The notes under the pieces were generated by a model. The model worked only from the letters and a program-made list of their open reading frames with translations. It was not told the origin of the DNA and did not search any database. The position numbers and the translations under genes were made by a program. Positions 54,381 through 64,000 of a stretch of 64,000 bases of DNA are shown here, one piece after another. Origin of the DNA: Clytia hemisphaerica. Its lineage: Eukaryota > Cnidaria > Hydrozoa > Leptothecata > Clytiidae. The stretch lies in the NCBI GenBank assembly GCA_902728285.1, contig CACVBU010000820.1:193742-257741 (forward strand), read 5' to 3'. How positions within the stretch are numbered: the first letter of the stretch is position 1; each line of letters begins with the position of its first letter.

Positions 54381-54868
54381 ATCAAGAAAAACAGTTTTTT
54401 AGAAAAATGAAAATGATTTTTGTACTTTTGATGAAGTAATTTAATATTTATAAACACTAGTGCTTTTCAGCTATCCAATATTTTATTTAGAATTTTTAAA
54501 TCAATATGTCAATATAAATCTTTCCTTTTGAGAGTGTTTCATTTTATTCATTCCCAAGTTATGATTCTGTGGAAATGTTTTACCAGGTTTTACGACTTTA
54601 AACATTATTTAAAGGTTTTGTTTTTAAATAAGAGTGATATCGTTTGCTTATTCATCAATTTAAATTCACAAGCTTTTTCACATTTGATTGACACGGATGT
54701 GGAGCAAGATTGGTCAGAAAGAGGAAAAGAAGAATATTTTTTGCTTATATCATGATATAACAATAGGCAGACACTGTCCTGATATGAAATATGTGTCTGA
54801 TATGAAACGGGAACACTTATACAAAAATGAAACCTTTAATCCTGGAATTAAGATTGTATTTGTCTATA
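54381..54868. other. ACAD8 3' flank
   Basis: Downstream of the ACAD8 stop. I see no standard AATAAA close by, so the polyadenylation site is not determined. Confidence 0.4.
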
Positions 54869-55074
54869 CACGTATTTCCTATTAGCGGATTCATGTAAAA
54901 AAGTCACGAAAAACGTCGAGAAAGTCTCTGGTTGGCTGAAATATTGCATATACAAGCATATTTTTCAAAATGTCCAGAGTATGAGGTAATCTTTGCATGC
55001 TTCCGCCTCAAAAGTTTGTTTACTCGACGTTTTTTCGTGACTTTTTCATGAATCTGCTAAATAGGAAATAGGTG
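54869..55074. mobile_element. TA-flanked MITE just upstream of the MRPL58 gene
   Basis: Arms of about 50 bases are inverted (CACGTATTTCCTATTAGCGG outward; AGTCACGAAAAACGTCGAG inward) with TA on both sides. It ends 106 bases before the proposed MRPL58 start codon and so lies in its likely promoter. Confidence 0.75.
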
Positions 55075-55180
55075 TATTGAAGCAGGGAGTATTCCCGTTT
55101 ATCATTTTGTAACCGACATCTTCTTTTTAGTGTAATGAAATAATAAAACAAATAATACATTGAATTTCAATACAAATGGT

Positions 55181-58100
55181 ATGCTTGGCGTATTATCGAA
55201 GGTATACATTTCTTATCGTTTTCGTCACCTTTTGGAAGAAAAAACTTCTCAAAGTGATTTTGTTTTTTGAGAGAAATGAAAGTTTAAACCCTTAATTTTC
55301 AGATACCACAAAGATTACTGAGTGTGGAGACATCTTTTCATATTTCAAGCCTTATTCGTGAAGTTACAAAAGGTAGGATAATGAAGAATCTGTATATTTT
55401 AACAGTTGCTGCACGGAGTTCCTGCCAGCATGTCCTGCATAAAACAAGTTGGGATTTTCGACTGTATTTTTGATTGTATAAATCTTTTAGGTGACTTTCC
55501 AAAAATGAATTTGCGTTTGTCTTTACATTTTTAGCAGAAAATTACTGATTCTTGCACATACAAATCCTTACTTCTTGTTTACTTGCCGTTAACTTTTCTA
55601 ATTTTTGAAGGATAAAACTTAAGGGCTCTGACCATAGTGAATTTTTCATAATTTCTGTGTTTAAAATGTGTTTTCTGACTGATGTAACCAACAAAACTAT
55701 GGCATGTTATACATTTTCTGTTAGACAAACTATTCCTGAATCTGAAAATTCAAATATTGCATTGAAAAAATTTGATGAAGAAGAAACTGAAGACTTTTGC
55801 GAGGAAGAGTATTTCAACTTTGAAGAGCTTAGTTTCGGCGAAGAAAAAACATTTTGAAAATTTTTTCGCAGTAGATGGTGTATCTTTTACCGAACAATAA
55901 AAATTTTTGCGGAAAAGTTTTGTAAATGCTTCTTTGTCTCGAAATCTTCAAAATAGTGGTTTTTCATCAATTTTTGGACCTACCCCGGTGGGGTGGAGGT
56001 CCTATAAATTAACCCGTGTTCGTTAGTTAGTTAGTTCGTTCGTTCGTTCGTTCGTTCGTTAGTTACCAACTTTTCTCGAGATTGGCTCATTCAATTTTTC
56101 TGATTTTTTGCACAAAGGTGCATTACTATAAACCCTCGAATGTGACGGAGCCCGATTTTCGAAAAAAAAAATTTTCCGGCCGGTAGAACCGGAAATGTCC
56201 CGAAAAAAGCGGTTTTTTGAGATTTTCTCCAGATTTTATCATTAGTTTTTTGCGATTTTCTGCACCTAGATGCACATTAGTACTGCCGAAAAGGTGTCGA
56301 AAACCGTTTGCCGATAAAAATTTTTTTCCGGTCTGTAGAACCGGAAATGTGCCGGAAATCGTCGTTTTTTCACATTTCCGTCACATTTTTTCAACTTATT
56401 TAATTGTTTCTTTACAGAAAAATGTTCTTTATGATGATGCCCAAAACTTAGCATTGTTTGATTTCCAACAAAATCATCCTTTGAATCCGGAACTCCTTAA
56501 AAATCGCCGGAACAGCCGAAAACCGGCGTAAAACGGTTTTCCTTCATTTTTTCAACTTATACTCGACAGATTTTCATGATTTTTTGCACAATGATGTAAA
56601 ATGGCAATGCCCAAAATGTGACAGAGCCCAATTTTCGAAAAAGAAATTTTTCCGGCCGCTAGAACCGGAAATGTCCCGAAAAAATTGGTTTTTTGAGATT
56701 TTCTCGAGATGAATGATTGATTAAAGTGTCTATATTATTTTTCTTTCACCGTTAAACATCGATGCGTTTCTTAATTGCTTTCTCCGTTCCAATAGATATA
56801 TAAATCGAAATTTAAAATTATACATTACTTCCATTAAATTCTAATTATTCGTTTTATAAATAGGTAGGTATTACTTGTTTATCTGGATTTTGCTTAAAAA
56901 AACAGTCATAACTTTTGACACATCTTTTTAGAAAAATTTTCCGCAAAATTTAAAATAGTTCAATTCTTTGCGGACAGTTTGAAAAAAGTTCGAAACAAAA
57001 AGGTTAATTACCCATTAAAACTTAGCACTTTTTATAAAAGAAGGTGATGCAACATATTATTAACGTCTTTTTAAAGTTCATAACGTCATTTTTGCAATTA
57101 AGTTCTTAATTACTCTTAAGGGGTTTGATTAAAAAGCAATCTATAAAGGCAATTCTTTGTTAAAAGTGTTAAAGAATCTAAAACATAACTTTTATGTTCA
57201 GATACTAAAATCAATTTGCTGACTATGGTCAGAGCCCTTAAAGGGACATAACAGTACTTGCGAAATTTGTAAACAAACTGTATGCAGCGGATACAAAATC
57301 AAAACAAATGTCACATGTCAAAATAAAAAATCAAACCAAATATGGCTAATTTTGATTGTTCAATTGTTTTACAAGTTTGTTTTGGACACGTGATTTTAAT
57401 TGTTCTCTTTAATGACACGTGATTCGCGCAATGTTTACTTTTTTACTGCTTTAATGTCCCTTTAATGTTCCCATTTTTCGATGTTTTTGCTCCAAATTTA
57501 ACGTGCTTCGACTTTTGATTTTTTTTACACTTGAAAATGATAATCAAATTGTGGAAATAAATTGACAAATTTTTATTCTTTGGATACTCATCTCATTATA
57601 TTGAATTTTTTCCCTTTTCCCTTGCAACACTGTCCAGATTATACGGAAAATGACAACATTTTTTTCTGTTTCTTTATACTCAGAAAAATTTGAAGTAAAG
57701 TTTGTGAGAAGCTCTGGTGCTGGTGGTCAAAATGTCAACAAAGGTATTCTTGAAAGCTGTACATTACGAAAAAATTCCTTCACAGTGATCGAGCTTTATT
57801 GTAGCTGTTCTTCCTTTCTATTTTTCCTTTTAACCTTCCTTTTCAAGAGCAAAGTGAAGATTCCTTGTATTTTTTAATTTGTACATCTTTGCTGACAGAC
57901 GAAAATTTTAATTTTAATGATTTCGTATATTTTGATATGAAATCAGTTATAATATATAAAAATTGGTTATGCCGGATTATAAAGCTGTCAAGATTTCAAT
58001 GTGCTTCGTTTGTACTTCCCTTCTTAACAGTCAACACAAAGACAGAACTACGTCTTGATTTGTCAACTGCAAACTGGATTCCAACAGAGGTGCTAATCAA

Positions 58101-59014
58101 ACTAAAAGAACAGGTATCGCGTTTTGTAGAATCGTTTTGTCTTGATTTCCCTCTGCATAGACGTGTTTTTTCTTGGCAGGTTATGTCTTAAAGTAAACAA
58201 GGATCATTTATAGATATGATCATGTTTTCTAAAAGAAATAGCATGTCACTATATTTTTGAAAAACAGAAAAAAAAACGTCATTCGAATCGAATTATATCA
58301 CTACAACTACTGCCTTTTTGTCTCAGCTGCAGATTGTTTTAAGGCAGACTTCACTTTTACTTTTACCTGTTTGCCTTCAAAAACAAAGAATATATCAAAA
58401 TGCAAGGACTATCCCTAACACACAACGTTTTATCTAACGTTCACAACGTCCATATAACGTTAGATGAACGTTGAAACAACGTTGTGTGGACAGATTTTGG
58501 CTAAATAACCTGAAGAATTTTTATAGATCAGCAGATAGAACAAATAGTAGTGTAAAATTAAACTACATAAAGTGTGACATTTCCGATCGTGTGTAGTTCA
58601 AATCTCATTGATTTTTTTTCTGTAGCAAAACTTTTCTCTCTAAGACATCAATTTCGCTCCAAATCTCCATCATCTATTGAAGTTTAACTTTAGTTGAGAT
58701 TATGATGTACTCACGTTCTTGATAGATAGACGCTGAAGAAATGTTTTCTTTCTTTGTTTCAGGAAAATAATTCAGTGAATAAAGAAGGAGAATTGATCGT
58801 GGTATCAGAAAAGACTCGCTCTCAGCATCAGAATCTACAAGATGCATTGAACAAAGTGAAAGAAATGCTTCGGAATGCGTCTCACCAACCTAAAGAAACA
58901 TCCGAAGAGACGAAAGGAAAAGTCGAACAGTTCAAACGACGAGAGAAAGAGAAGCGCTTGGAACTGAAGAAAAGGAAATCCCTCAAAAAGTTTGATCGCA
59001 AAAACATTGACTAA
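55181..59014 (+). CDS. MRPL58: Mitochondrial peptidyl-tRNA hydrolase / ribosomal protein mL62 (ICT1)
   Basis: The product is a release-factor-like protein of the mitochondrial large subunit that frees stalled nascent chains. Exons: 55181-55201, 55303-55372, 57684-57743, 58031-58113 and 58763-59014, with matching phases and GT..AG borders, giving 161 residues (human about 206). The first exon is inferred: it is the ATG that gives the right phase and a plausible targeting start, MLGVLSKIPQRLLSVE. The catalytic GGQ is at residues 44-46 in FVRSSGAGGQNVNKVNTKTE. LDLSTANWIPTEVLIKLKEQ and GELIVVSEKTRSQHQNL follow. The end is the basic tail (REKEKRLELKKRKSLKKF) that in this family enters the empty mRNA channel. 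The intron 2 insertions are listed separately. No defects were seen. Confidence 0.92.
55623..57237 (+). mobile_element. TTAA-type transposon with GGGCTCTGACCATAG termini
   Basis: The ends GGGCTCTGACCATAGT and ACTATGGTCAGAGCCC are inverted and TTAA stands outside each, as in piggyBac and Kolobok elements. Near the left end a 66-codon frame (55657-55857) is conserved, but broken, in the solo end at 45599. It is acidic in its second half and has no domain I recognise. A dispersed repeat (55974-56712) sits inside. It lies in MRPL58 intron 2. Confidence 0.75.
55974..56712 (+). repeat. Dispersed repeat with GTTC/GTTA microsatellite, copy 3, internally repeated
   Basis: The hairpin head GGACCTACCCCGGTGGGGTG and AGGTCC is followed by GTTAGTTCGTTCGTTCG. 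The CCGGAAATGTCCCGAAAAAA body then occurs two to three times (about 56150, 56340 and 56665), each after a GATTTTCTCGAGATT-like or GATTTTTTGCACAA-like lead. The most extended of the three copies in the window. Confidence 0.7.
57242..57471 (+). mobile_element. TTAA-type MITE, complete copy
   Basis: The ends AGGGACATAA and TTAATGTCCCT are inverted. TTAA flanks both sides (57238-57241 and 57472-57475). The left TTAA is also the right flank of the element ending at 57237, so the two elements share one target. A partial relative lies at 1443-1624. Non-coding, 230 bases. Confidence 0.8.
58425..58500. repeat. AACGTT cluster with inverted symmetry
   Basis: ACACACAACGTTTTATC (left) and AACGTTGTGTGGA (right) are inverted, with several more AACGTT words between, including TCTAACGTT and AACGTTAGA. 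It may be a small fold-back element in the last MRPL58 intron. No target duplication was seen. Confidence 0.5.
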
Positions 59015-59285
59015 CTTCAATATAACTGGAACAAAAGGTTATGTGATTATCATAACTCATGTCTAATTTAATTTATGTTTATCTATTTTCCCTTGATTTT
59101 TGTTATCAAAAATATGAAAGCTGTTAGATATTCCAGCCATAATCTCTGATTGAAAATAACGTATATAATTCTTTTAAGAATTTTCTTTGTTAAAACAAAG
59201 GATAAAATTAAACACAAAACAAAAACCTTTTCGAGACTCAGACCTAAAAATTTATCTTTCTTGTTATTTGAATACTGTATGAAGG
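59015..59285. promoter_or_regulatory. Short intergenic region before the glutamate receptor gene
   Basis: Only 271 bases separate the MRPL58 stop from the receptor ATG, so the 3' end of one gene and the promoter or 5' UTR of the other must share this space, unless an upstream non-coding exon exists. No TATA box or AATAAA of standard form stands out. Confidence 0.35.
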
Positions 59286-62200
59286 ATGAAGAGTGTGTTG
59301 TTTAGAATAATTTTATCTAGTTTTCTCACTAAAGTTTTTGCTTTACTCGTTCTCCATGATGATAGCATAAACATTCGGAATGGAAGTTACAAAACCTTTT
59401 CATTTGGAAAAGCTTCCATAAATAAACTAGTAGATTTTGTTGATCAAAAGGAAGAAGACACTAGAACCATCTCTTTATTAGATCATTTCAGCAATTCCAT
59501 GATAACCGAGCTTCTTGGTATCAAATTGAAAACTTTAAACCCTAACCAAACCTTGGTAAGTTTAAAAAGTTTATGAAAATGTTTGTAATGAATTTTCAAA
59601 ATATTGAATATCTTTTGAAACATTTCCTTTCTTCTTTAGGTTGGAGATGGGGATTTCTCAAGACTGAACTTGTATTTACCATACGATACTTTATCATTGA
59701 TTGATGAAATAAGAAGAGAGAGAGCTTCGCGTTTGTGTATCATCACTTACCATCCATGTCAATTTATTTCATTACAACAATTGATGAGAACCTTAAAAGA
59801 AATGGGCGTGGAGGCGGTGTGTAGAGTATACGACCCTTTCAACATACATGGAATGTCTTTGACAATGCTACTTAAACATGCTGATGGATGGGATTACACC
59901 CGGTTTCTTCTCCTACTCTCACCCTTTGATCGAGATTTATTCAAAGATTTCCTCAACAACACTGGCTCTCGTGAGCCTTACAGAATATTTACACCGGATG
60001 TCGCCGCCCTTAATCGAAATTCATTTTACTTGGAAAATAATATGATCCAAGATATTGGAAATGCGCCCAACGACAGTGAAGCAAACTTGTAAGTTATTCA
60101 ATTAACATAGAAATCAGATCATTAAACTATTTAGGGTGTCCTAAAAAGAAGTAATGTGTCAGACCACTTCTCCTACCATTATGTTACATATCATTTTTTT
60201 TTTTCAAACTTAAGAAAGAACAACTTTATCTAATTGATTTAAATAATGATTTTATACTTTTCTTTTGACTAAAAGTTACAGTCATCTAAAAAGGTCCATA
60301 AATGGCGATAAATTGATAAAGATGATGTACCATTTTAAAGAGTTTATAACTTTTGATACAGTAGAGATATGAAAAATCGGAATATATATTTGTAATTATC
60401 GAGGTTTAAAGTTTCAGAAAAGTACACAATGACATAATTTTATCTTCACCTTTTCCCTCTTCATTTCTCATTTTCAAGCTTACATCATTCTGCTTAAAGT
60501 GTTCTTTCTAACGAGGTATTAATTTAAACGATACGGACTGACTGCCAATTTTTTTGGAATGGGCTTTATATTCGTTGTGATATTTCGCATGGTTTAAGAA
60601 ATACTATCAAAGTAAAATACAATCTAAAACATAATCAAATTTGTTTTCTCTTTGTATTTTAGGTCTTTCCTTTCGGCTGAATGGAGAAACAATGAAAATA
60701 TCTCATTTCGATATGAAGCATTTCCACAGAAGTGGAAAAGGAAGATCATTCGAGTAACTTCTTCGATTTTCCCTCCCTATAACAATGTTCTTAAAGAGAA
60801 GCCGACGAAATTCGGACAATGTATAAATGCAGGGCACCTTTGTCGCGTCCCCATCAAAAGAGGGAATATAACTGAAGGATGGAGAGAGTGTTGTTGTGGG
60901 GGTATTGCTGTTTCTTTATTCGATCTGATCACCAAACAGTTGAACATTAAATACGACCTGTATTTAGTGGAGGACAATAAATTTGGTGGTAAGAATGTAA
61001 CCGGTGGATGGAATGGAATGATCGGTGAATTGATCAACAATAAAGCAGATATTGCCATCAATGGCTTCAATCCTACACGTGAACGATTGAAAGAAGTTTC
61101 CTTCACTTCTGCATACCAACACGATTATCTCTCCTTCGTCAAACGGAAATTATCTTTCGAAGAAATAGACTTTGTGAATTGGGAATTCGTTCGAACAATG
61201 GAATCAGACCTTGCTTTGTGGATTCTTTTCTCCACTGTATTCTCGGCAACGTTCATTGTATTCTCCGAAAACATTGGCTATCTTTTGAGAAGCAAGAAAT
61301 ATTTTTCCACGAGAGAGGTGATGACTTATATTTTTGGACTGGCGTTTCAACGAGACATGGGTGGTCGAAATCCACTGCGTTGGGGAGGCAGGGTTGTGGC
61401 GCTAAGCTATGCAGCTTCTATGACTGTTATCATGACAACTTATACTGCCCACCTCACTGCAAAGAACATTCAAATTGTGCCCAAAAATACCTTCCTTGGA
61501 TTGAAGGACCAAAGGGTAAAAAATTAATGATTATTTGAATATGTTTTATCTACCCACATTTTTACGCCATAGAATTATTATCAGATAGAATGAATTCATG
61601 CTTTTTTCCTCAAAATGAAGCGTGTCTGTAAGGGGTCCCTTAGTTGCAATGGGAATTCAATTGCACGTGTGCAATGATAATGTCATTTCTTTGTTCTTAT
61701 CGTATTTTAATTGCATATTTTCTCATGCTTGGATTCTTTTGAATTCTCAAAAAAATTATGCACATAATTTGATTATTTTCAACTGGAAATTTCGGGCACT
61801 TCTGTCCCCTCAATGCAAATAAGAATTACATATTTGAAATCTGCTCATTTTATAGATTCACCAGTGTTGAAAACTATTTGAAAACGCACTCTTAAGAAAA
61901 GAAATTTGGGTATCAAGTTTTCACCTAAATTAGTTACTCTTTCCGTATAGACTAAAATTGATTTTTTAATTTTAGGAGTTAAAATCGATGGAATCACTAA
62001 ATTTCAGCTCCTAAAATTCCAGATTTTAAGCTAAAATAGATTTGTAAATATCAATCGTTTTCCAAAACTAAAAATTTCGTTACTGAGAAAAAATACCGTG
62101 CAAACCCTTATAAAAAGATTTCTATCCACGCATCAGATTTTGAGAAACTGTTTTTACGACCAATAGTCACTTTAACAAAGGGAATCTGAATAGATGATGA

Positions 62201-63225
62201 AGTAGCCAAAGTGAGATATTATTCTATCTGATAACAAACAGTTCACTGTTTACACTGTAACATTTTTGGAGAAACACGATGGCAGGTTATGGTTGAAATG
62301 AAAGCCTTGTTTCCGTTTTCGAAATAAATTTTATCAATCAATTATCGTCGACAGTTTCATATGAAAAATTAGCTTAAAATATCGCCCCCCTCCCCTTATA
62401 AATAACTCTATTGCTAAGATTAGCTTTCTGAAAGATGGCTGTTTATTTTATTGAGAAGGAAAAATTGTGATAAATCATAGATTTGTATTAATTTTACAGT
62501 TGTTAAAGCCGACGGACGATTTCAAGATTGCTCTGATGAGTGCAACATCCTTTGAAGCTATGTTTCGAGATGGTTCAGAAGATTATAAACGTTTTTGGGC
62601 CTTCTCCAAGAAATATGCTGTCTCCTCGAACAGTGAAGGAGTAGAAAAAGTGTACACTGGGTGAGATACCGTCATATTTCCAATATATTATGACCTCTTC
62701 AAAGTTTAAATAGTTTCATTTGACAGGCTTTACACCAAGGTGGAATATCTAGCATTAAGAGCTATGAGCTTGGGGACTTCTACAATTATTTATCTCTTTA
62801 GAGAATTGGATGCGTTTATCATTGAAGCTATCGCAAGCAGAACGATCACCTCGCATAGCAAATATTGTGAAAATCTGGAAGTTTTTGTAGAAAACAAAAC
62901 TCAAATGGAAGTCAGCTTTCCTTATCGAAAAGATTTCCCTCTTGGTGAAGAAATATCTCGTCAAATTCTTAAAGTAAGAGAAGACTATAAGATCAAAGAC
63001 ATAATTGAAAGATGGGTTTATATTCCCCAATGCACGTCATCGATGAAGAATTTCACAAAGTTTGATGTCAATTATTTCGGTGGAATTATTTTCATCTGTG
63101 CAATCCTCCTTTTGGTTTCGATCTTTCTCATCTTGGCGGAAAATTTTCATACACATGTCAAGATGCGCAGAAGAACTCGTTGTCGACAAAGAAGCTCTAC
63201 AAGTATCACTAACATTTCATTTTAA
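59286..63225 (+). CDS. NMDA-type ionotropic glutamate receptor, GluN1-like
   Basis: Probable cation channel gated by an amino acid. Exons: 59286-59555, 59640-60088, 60663-61515, 62500-62660 and 62727-63225, all in phase, 743 residues. Residues 1-20 are a signal peptide. About 220 residues then form a short, diverged amino-terminal domain (about 400 is usual). S1 starts at IIRVTSSIFPPYN, with the NMDA-type cysteines C293, C300 and C316-318, then GGWNGMIGELINNKADI and the likely ligand Arg R381. M1 is about 423-445. The pore loop TYIFGLAFQRDMGG has Gln469 where GluN subunits have the filter Asn. M3 ends TTYTAHLTA (usually SYTANLAAF). S2 has DQRLLKPTDDF, LDAFIIEA with Glu611 at the agonist-amine site, and C625/C680 spaced like the S2 disulfide. 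M4 is about 697-718, followed by a short basic tail. The intact ligand residues argue against a degenerate IR. The subtype is inferred. Confidence 0.88.
60089..60662. other. Intron 2 of the glutamate receptor gene
   Basis: AT-rich; no repeat or gene recognised. Confidence 0.4.
61516..62499. other. Intron 3 of the glutamate receptor gene
   Basis: The largest intron of this gene; no transposon ends or open frame of note. Confidence 0.4.
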
Positions 63226-64000
63226 AGGGAAAGGAATTCCATTTCTTTTAAGTATCCTGGTTAAAGATCATTTGGATGGAAAATCTAGATGAAAGGCTTT
63301 TGAGTGAGAACCTTTAAGACTTGAGAAAACAAACTACTGAAACACTTTCCTTCCCAGGATCAGATCATATTATCTGACATACTAAGTTTTAAGGAGTAAG
63401 ATAAGTATATTTATAATTCATAACAAGATCAAGCAGGCCCTGTATCAATGGAGGTGATGCTTTTTCTTGGTGCTTTTTATTGAAAAATGATGGTCTGATC
63501 TAAAGCGAAGTGGGTTCAAATCGGGCAATGTGAAGTTAGCTAGATGAGAAATTCATTCCAGATAGTTATAATTCCTTAAAATCAAATGTCATCAGCTAAA
63601 TAATCTTCTAATGCATGCATAAAATTTGATCAGAATACTATATGAACGGTAAACAGAGATTTTTGTCCAGTTTACTGGTCTTATAATTTTTTTTACACCG
63701 TGAATGAATACCACAATAAATTATTAGAATCTAACAAATGAAAAAACATGTATAGGAGTTTCGCTCCTGAGTTTCGTTCCTGTCACTTGACACTCAAAAA
63801 TGTTATTTACGAATAAAAAATTGTTTGATTGGGTGGTTTCATGTATTATTTTTATTACTTTCCTATCCTTGGTTAGTGAAAGGAAGAAGTGACTCTTACA
63901 ACCTTTGATATATTAACATTACGTACGTACGTACGAACAGGATTGGTGTCATTTTAGAATTCTGTACTCATTGATTGCCTACCTACCTGTGCATGATAAT
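63226..64000. other. 3' flank of the receptor gene
   Basis: Likely 3' UTR followed by intergenic sequence. It ends with a short ACGT microsatellite (63920-63935). GTGGGTTCAAATCGGG at 63509 resembles a polymerase III B box, but no matching A box or flanking duplication was found. Confidence 0.4.
63715..63720 (+). promoter_or_regulatory. Candidate polyadenylation signal of the receptor gene
   Basis: AATAAA about 490 bases after the stop. A second one is at 63813. Either could serve. Confidence 0.4.

Noticed and set aside
55657-55857. Possible small acidic host protein of 66 residues
   Set aside because: It lies inside a TTAA-flanked transposon and a related but broken copy occurs in another transposon end at 45599.
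63440-63540. Possible tRNA gene or SINE head (B-box-like GTGGGTTCAAATCGGG)
   Set aside because: No A box at proper distance, no cloverleaf stems and no flanking duplication.

Overview
This window looks like nuclear DNA of an invertebrate animal. It is AT-rich, its genes are cut by GT..AG introns, and the products are typical of metazoans: a mitochondrial acyl-CoA dehydrogenase, a mitochondrial GGQ ribosome-rescue factor and an NMDA-type glutamate receptor. All three genes lie head to tail on the + strand. The mix of mobile elements (BEL/Pao, Jockey- and RTE-like LINEs, Harbinger, mariner-, MULE- and TTAA-type miniature elements, Helentron-like repeats) fits an aquatic or other TE-rich invertebrate, but I cannot name the species.

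Gene layout. (1) An ACAD8 (isobutyryl-CoA dehydrogenase) gene runs from 7234 to 54380. I resolved fourteen coding exons that join in frame; the first exon, with the mitochondrial presequence, was not found. (2) An MRPL58/ICT1-like gene has five exons from 55181 to 59014. (3) An NMDA-receptor-like ionotropic glutamate receptor has five exons from 59286 to 63225, beginning only 271 bases after gene 2 stops. The last two genes are compact. ACAD8 is stretched to 47 kb, mostly by one intron of almost 31 kb.

The left 7 kb holds a broken BEL/Pao retrotransposon on the - strand, with at least two miniature transposons inside it, then a 35-bp minisatellite and dispersed repeats. ACAD8 introns hold two degraded antisense LINEs (7886-9290 and 11965-14028) and a sense LINE (43770-45200).

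The giant intron (16356-47213) is built around one Harbinger/PIF DNA transposon. Its terminal repeats are visible at 24651 and 41657, it has a + strand transposase and a - strand Myb-like partner, and both genes are broken. A second transposon split the transposase. A roughly 1.85-kb composite piece, which already carried transposase, a MITE and the second transposon, was then amplified in tandem about six times (24802-35685). A single N at 22610 joins this to a second version of the same left half (16731-22609), which lacks the MITE but carries a 1.6-kb MULE-like insertion. The two versions most likely are alternative alleles placed end to end by the assembly, so about 5.9 kb may be falsely duplicated.

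No new host gene system is evident. What stands out is the set of datable transposon insertions (filled and empty sites, exact target duplications), the microhomology-joined tandem amplification, and an unusual NMDA-type receptor with a short amino-terminal domain and glutamine where asparagine lines the pore.
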